Below are positions 7,768 through 11,043 of a stretch of 11,043 bases of DNA, piece by piece. Below the pieces are notes generated by a model, which ran no database searches, was not told the DNA's origin, and was given only the letters and a program-made list of their open reading frames with translations. A program made the position numbers and the translations under genes. The DNA comes from Saccoglossus kowalevskii (Eukaryota; Hemichordata; Enteropneusta; Harrimaniidae), in assembly GCF_000003605.2 (NCBI RefSeq), contig NW_003156733.1:608123-619165 (forward strand), read 5' to 3'. Position 1 is the stretch's first letter. The number at the start of each line of letters is the position of its first letter.

Positions 7768-8033
7768 TTTCATTTTTTGACATTTTCTAAAGAAAAAGAA
7801 ATTGTTTGCTTTTAATATCGAGCAATTATTATTCACATAATTCAATCAACACTCAAATAATTCAATATATTTCAGGTTCACCGAAAGTCCATTATCTTAA
7901 TTGTTTGTACTAAATCGATTGCAGTCACAGACGATTACAAAAAAAACATCAATAGTGTATTCAGTTAGTGAATGACTGAAGAATCACATATGAATGTAGT
8001 TTAGTAGAAACTATGAACAAACAACTTTCATTC
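7768..8033 (-). repeat. Right outer arm of a large inverted repeat
   Basis: This is the mirror partner of 1-262. Together with the SDR gene and pseudogene pair it is best read as one more surviving block of a single inverted duplication. Terminal inverted repeats of a roughly 8-kb mobile element are an alternative, but no transposase was seen. Confidence 0.88.
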
Positions 8034-8834
8034 ATAAGTTGTCGCATGCAGGGGTTCACGATGGATATTATATATAATAGTCAAACTGCGTGTATTCTTC
8101 CTTGTATCAGGTGACACCACGCCTGAACACATGAATTGTCCTCCTGATTGTACATTGAAAAAGCATATGTCACATGAACGTACATAAAGGACGAATTTGG
8201 ACTTCTGGTTAGGTTTTTAAAAAATAAAAATACTACACACACACAAGTTTAAATAAAACCATTGACGTCATGTGAAAGAATCAACAATCATTAATAAGAG
8301 AGTTAATTCCATAAGATTCTAAATAGGCTAATTGTAAACCCCCTATACCTGTATTCTTATGCATAGTTCTACTGATAACTATACAGAACCTGTAAACCGG
8401 CATTGTCTTTGATACCTAATTGTACTATAAGTTGTATAATGTATTTGTAAATCAAACGTTGCTAAGACTGTACGGGTTTAGTAAAGGTTGGCCAAGGCAT
8501 GGGTTCGACAACAACCGCAGTAGGTAGAGATTGTGGGTTCTGGGAAATGCAGGCATTAGAGACTCATTTCAAGTTAATCCTGAAATCATATGATAAATGA
8601 AACCATATTATAAAAGCCCCAGGAACACTATTTGATGTGACGCAATAGGTCACAAATGAAGGTTAATCAATGTGTACCGCATGCAGTTACATTTATAAAA
8701 GAAAAACAGGAGCAAAAATCTGCAAAAAAAACTATATCGTGACACATTTTATTCGTTCTTTTCCAAAATATATGTAGGAGATAACAGGTTACGTTACTGG
8801 AGTGTACGTTACCGTGATAGCGAACTGTGAACAA

Positions 8835-8872
8835 TATAGATATATTATTGTTTTATAGATATATTATTGTTT
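8835..8872. repeat. Perfect tandem repeat, 2 x 19 bp
   Basis: The unit tatagatatattattgttt occurs at 8835-8853 and again at 8854-8872 without mismatch, which suggests a recent slippage duplication. Confidence 0.85.
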
Positions 8873-9628
8873 AAGCTGTGTTGGTAATTGAATGTTTATA
8901 CGCCGTGTTTTGTGAAACAGCAGTAATCACACAATCTAGTAAATAAGCAAAAAACTGTTACATGTCGTGCATGTTTTTGGTAGATGCACTTGATTGAGAT
9001 AACATATTGTATTTAGGGTCATCGATTATGGCCACTTTAGAATGAACGTCCAATAATGTACTTGTTTACACTCAATCTCATGTATGAAACTAGCATTTGT
9101 GCTTATTGGTTACATTTATTCTGCCCAAAGTAATTTTTATTTTCTGTGCACAGATATATCACTTTGATAGTTAGACAATGTTAATGTATGGTTTATTTAG
9201 TACAAACAAAGCAAGAACAAAAATATACTTCACTATTTCCTCGAAAGGAAAAAAAACATATTGGCAGATGTTAAAACAAACTTGCGATAGACTCTCTTGT
9301 TGAAGAGATTAGATCTAATATAAGGATACATAATCTGTTCCTGACCAAGAAACTAATAGATTTGATTGTTCCAAGAAGCCTACAGAGTCATATGCACACA
9401 AATTTAAATATGGTAACATATGCACATACATTTTGCATCAAACAAAGAACGAGACAGTCGTTAGCCATTGTATACATTGCGCATAATTGAGACTGTATTG
9501 CTCGTATTAAGACAAATATTCTGGTAAGATGCTTGATGTTATTTTGTTGGCATGGTCGACATACATACTTACCAGTATATCATTTATTTGTTTCTAAAAT
9601 CAAAAAGTACTATTTATTGACTTATAAC

Positions 9629-9671
9629 TTTTGAAATTTACGTTACATCATTTTTGAAATGTACGTTACAT
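9629..9671. repeat. Near-perfect direct repeat, 20 bp with 23-bp period
   Basis: ttttgaaatttacgttacat (9629-9648) recurs at 9652-9671 with one mismatch (t to g). Confidence 0.75.
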
Positions 9672-11043
9672 GTTTATTAGATAAGCATAATTATATGAAG
9701 AATTTAATTTCTGAATTCATTAAAGAGCAGTCTGTCGTATTAGATATACTATCACTGTATGATATGACACTGATTTACACTTAATAGTAAAAACCGTTTT
9801 CATATAACGTCACAGAATGCTTGATATCACAATCAGTATATGCGAGTTAGGAACATTCCTATTAAGGAACATTAGGAATTAGGAACTGTATACCCGTTGT
9901 TCAACAAACGCTTCGGTTATATTATATTATAAACTCACTACTTACAGACAGTACAAGAGTAACATGCACTTATTCATGATGTTCTGAACAATTACATAAG
10001 TGTATTCTCGTCCTATTCCAATATCAGGAGTTCTAGAACACTTACCTTTGAACGGCTTTAGATTCATGGATTACACGTATCCTGTTTTCAAACGCTGATA
10101 AACTTTTGATAATTTAACCTACTTATTTCTCGGAATTTGTTAATCGCCAATTGCACCCCTACATTGTGGGTAAAAGTGTTCAAACACGAGCTGAGAAGAA
10201 AATAAAGGAACTTTATTGTATGAACCCATCAAAAGCGTTATAATTAATGACATAGTAAATGACACATCTAAAACTACACCAATCATTTGGGTGTGTCTGC
10301 GTGTTTTATTCATTTTAACCATTCATTATCTAATTAATTAATTTCAAACTAGACTACATGCATCCTGTTATACTAATTCATTTCCGTTCATCATTTGTTT
10401 CGATATCCTATTAGTTAATTAATTAGGATGAATTCGAGACAACACACCGACTAATAGCCAAGTCGTATTACATAAAAACACTTCAAATATTAAACTGATC
10501 ACCACTAAAGCTCAAACCTATGTAACATTTTGAAAATATGGTTTTATCAAACTGGTTTTATCATACAAATCAATCAAATCTTATGGGCATCGACAAATTA
10601 TTATAAGGACTGTTTCATTATTACGATGGATACACACTTTGCTGTAGATAAAATATAAATTACAGAGACTGACGTATAATAATGCCAGCTGAACTGTGTA
10701 ATGTAATGTTAATCTCTGCACTCATATGAAACATATGTACTAACGTGGGGCGATTGAGGTTCTGCACCAGTTCACGTCGTTTCCCAACTTATGAACGAAT
10801 TGTTTAACTCTTATCCTGCCTGCCCCATGTACTTTTACATTGACGTTACCAGACAAGGGTAAAACCAAACATCCGCCATAATTTAACCAGTTCAAGTGAT
10901 TCAGATCATTTTAATCTGGAAAACTGCGTAGATATACCTTTACTTGTTTGATTGTTTTTTCTTCTCAATGTACCACTACGCGTATGTTACATTCTTTAGC
11001 ATTGGGGAATATTACTCTTTACTACCTGAACTATTCACTGAAT

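Larger units (their letters stand above)
8040..11043. other. AT-rich intergenic or intronic DNA, no gene seen
   Basis: No open frame with coding character was found on either strand; the longest (10140-10322, minus, 60 codons) has no recognisable motif and runs through low-complexity DNA. Noted: a CRE-type TGACGTCA at 8263-8270, the tandem repeats at 8835 and 9629, clustered ggaaca/ttcct repeats at about 9848-9880, and a 14-bp-period repeat of tggttttatca at 10539-10563. Confidence 0.6.

Noticed and set aside
1-8033. A complete roughly 8-kb DNA transposon with 260-bp terminal inverted repeats
   Set aside because: There is no transposase, and additional internal blocks including the SDR gene are mirrored too, which fits an inverted segmental duplication better.
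8490-8570. Possible tRNA gene around gggttcgacaac
   Set aside because: The B box-like string is present, but no A box at the right distance and no acceptor stem pairing was found.

Overview
The window reads as nuclear DNA from a metazoan, most likely an invertebrate. It is AT-rich, coding information is split by short GT-AG introns, intergenic DNA is loose, and there are foldback and tandem repeats. Nothing bacterial, organellar or viral was seen. The species cannot be fixed from the sequence.

Layout. (1) Positions 1231-3576 on the minus strand carry one well-supported gene. It is a membrane-anchored short-chain dehydrogenase/reductase of the SDR16C type (retinol dehydrogenase 10 / epidermal retinol dehydrogenase 2 / 17-beta-HSD 11 group). 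Exons are at 3576-3130, 2157-1913, 1645-1528 and a probable terminal exon at 1327-1231. The cofactor motif and the complete Asn-Ser-Tyr-Lys catalytic tetrad are visible. The terminal exon fits the family by sequence, but its reading phase does not match exon 3. (2) Inside intron 1, on the opposite strand, is a CpG-rich island (about 2370-2900). It has NRF1-like sites and a TISU/YY1-like start element at ATG 2591, which opens a short candidate first exon ending in a splice donor. This suggests a second, antisense-overlapping gene whose later exons I could not place. (3) Positions 6479-6886 on the plus strand hold a decayed genomic copy of SDR exon 1, with 5' flank and the start of intron 1 also copied. 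(4) Positions 1-262, 837-912 and 3097-3715 match 7768-8033, 7229-7388 and 6360-6925 in reverse orientation and mirrored order. The first 8 kb is therefore an old, eroded inverted duplication; the right arm has lost about 2 kb holding exons 2 to 4. (5) Positions 3720-6360 form the spacer between the arms. They hold a GC-elevated open patch (5716-6072), a strong 17-bp hairpin (6254-6338) and small repeats. (6) Positions 8040-11043 contain no supportable gene, only small tandem repeats and AT-rich DNA.

The intact gene probably encodes an ER or lipid-droplet oxidoreductase acting on retinoids, steroids or similar lipid alcohols. The inverted copy cannot make a functional enzyme. No new multi-gene system is evident. 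The points most worth following are the inverted duplication with its asymmetric loss, the antisense promoter and exon in intron 1, and the phase conflict at the last SDR intron.
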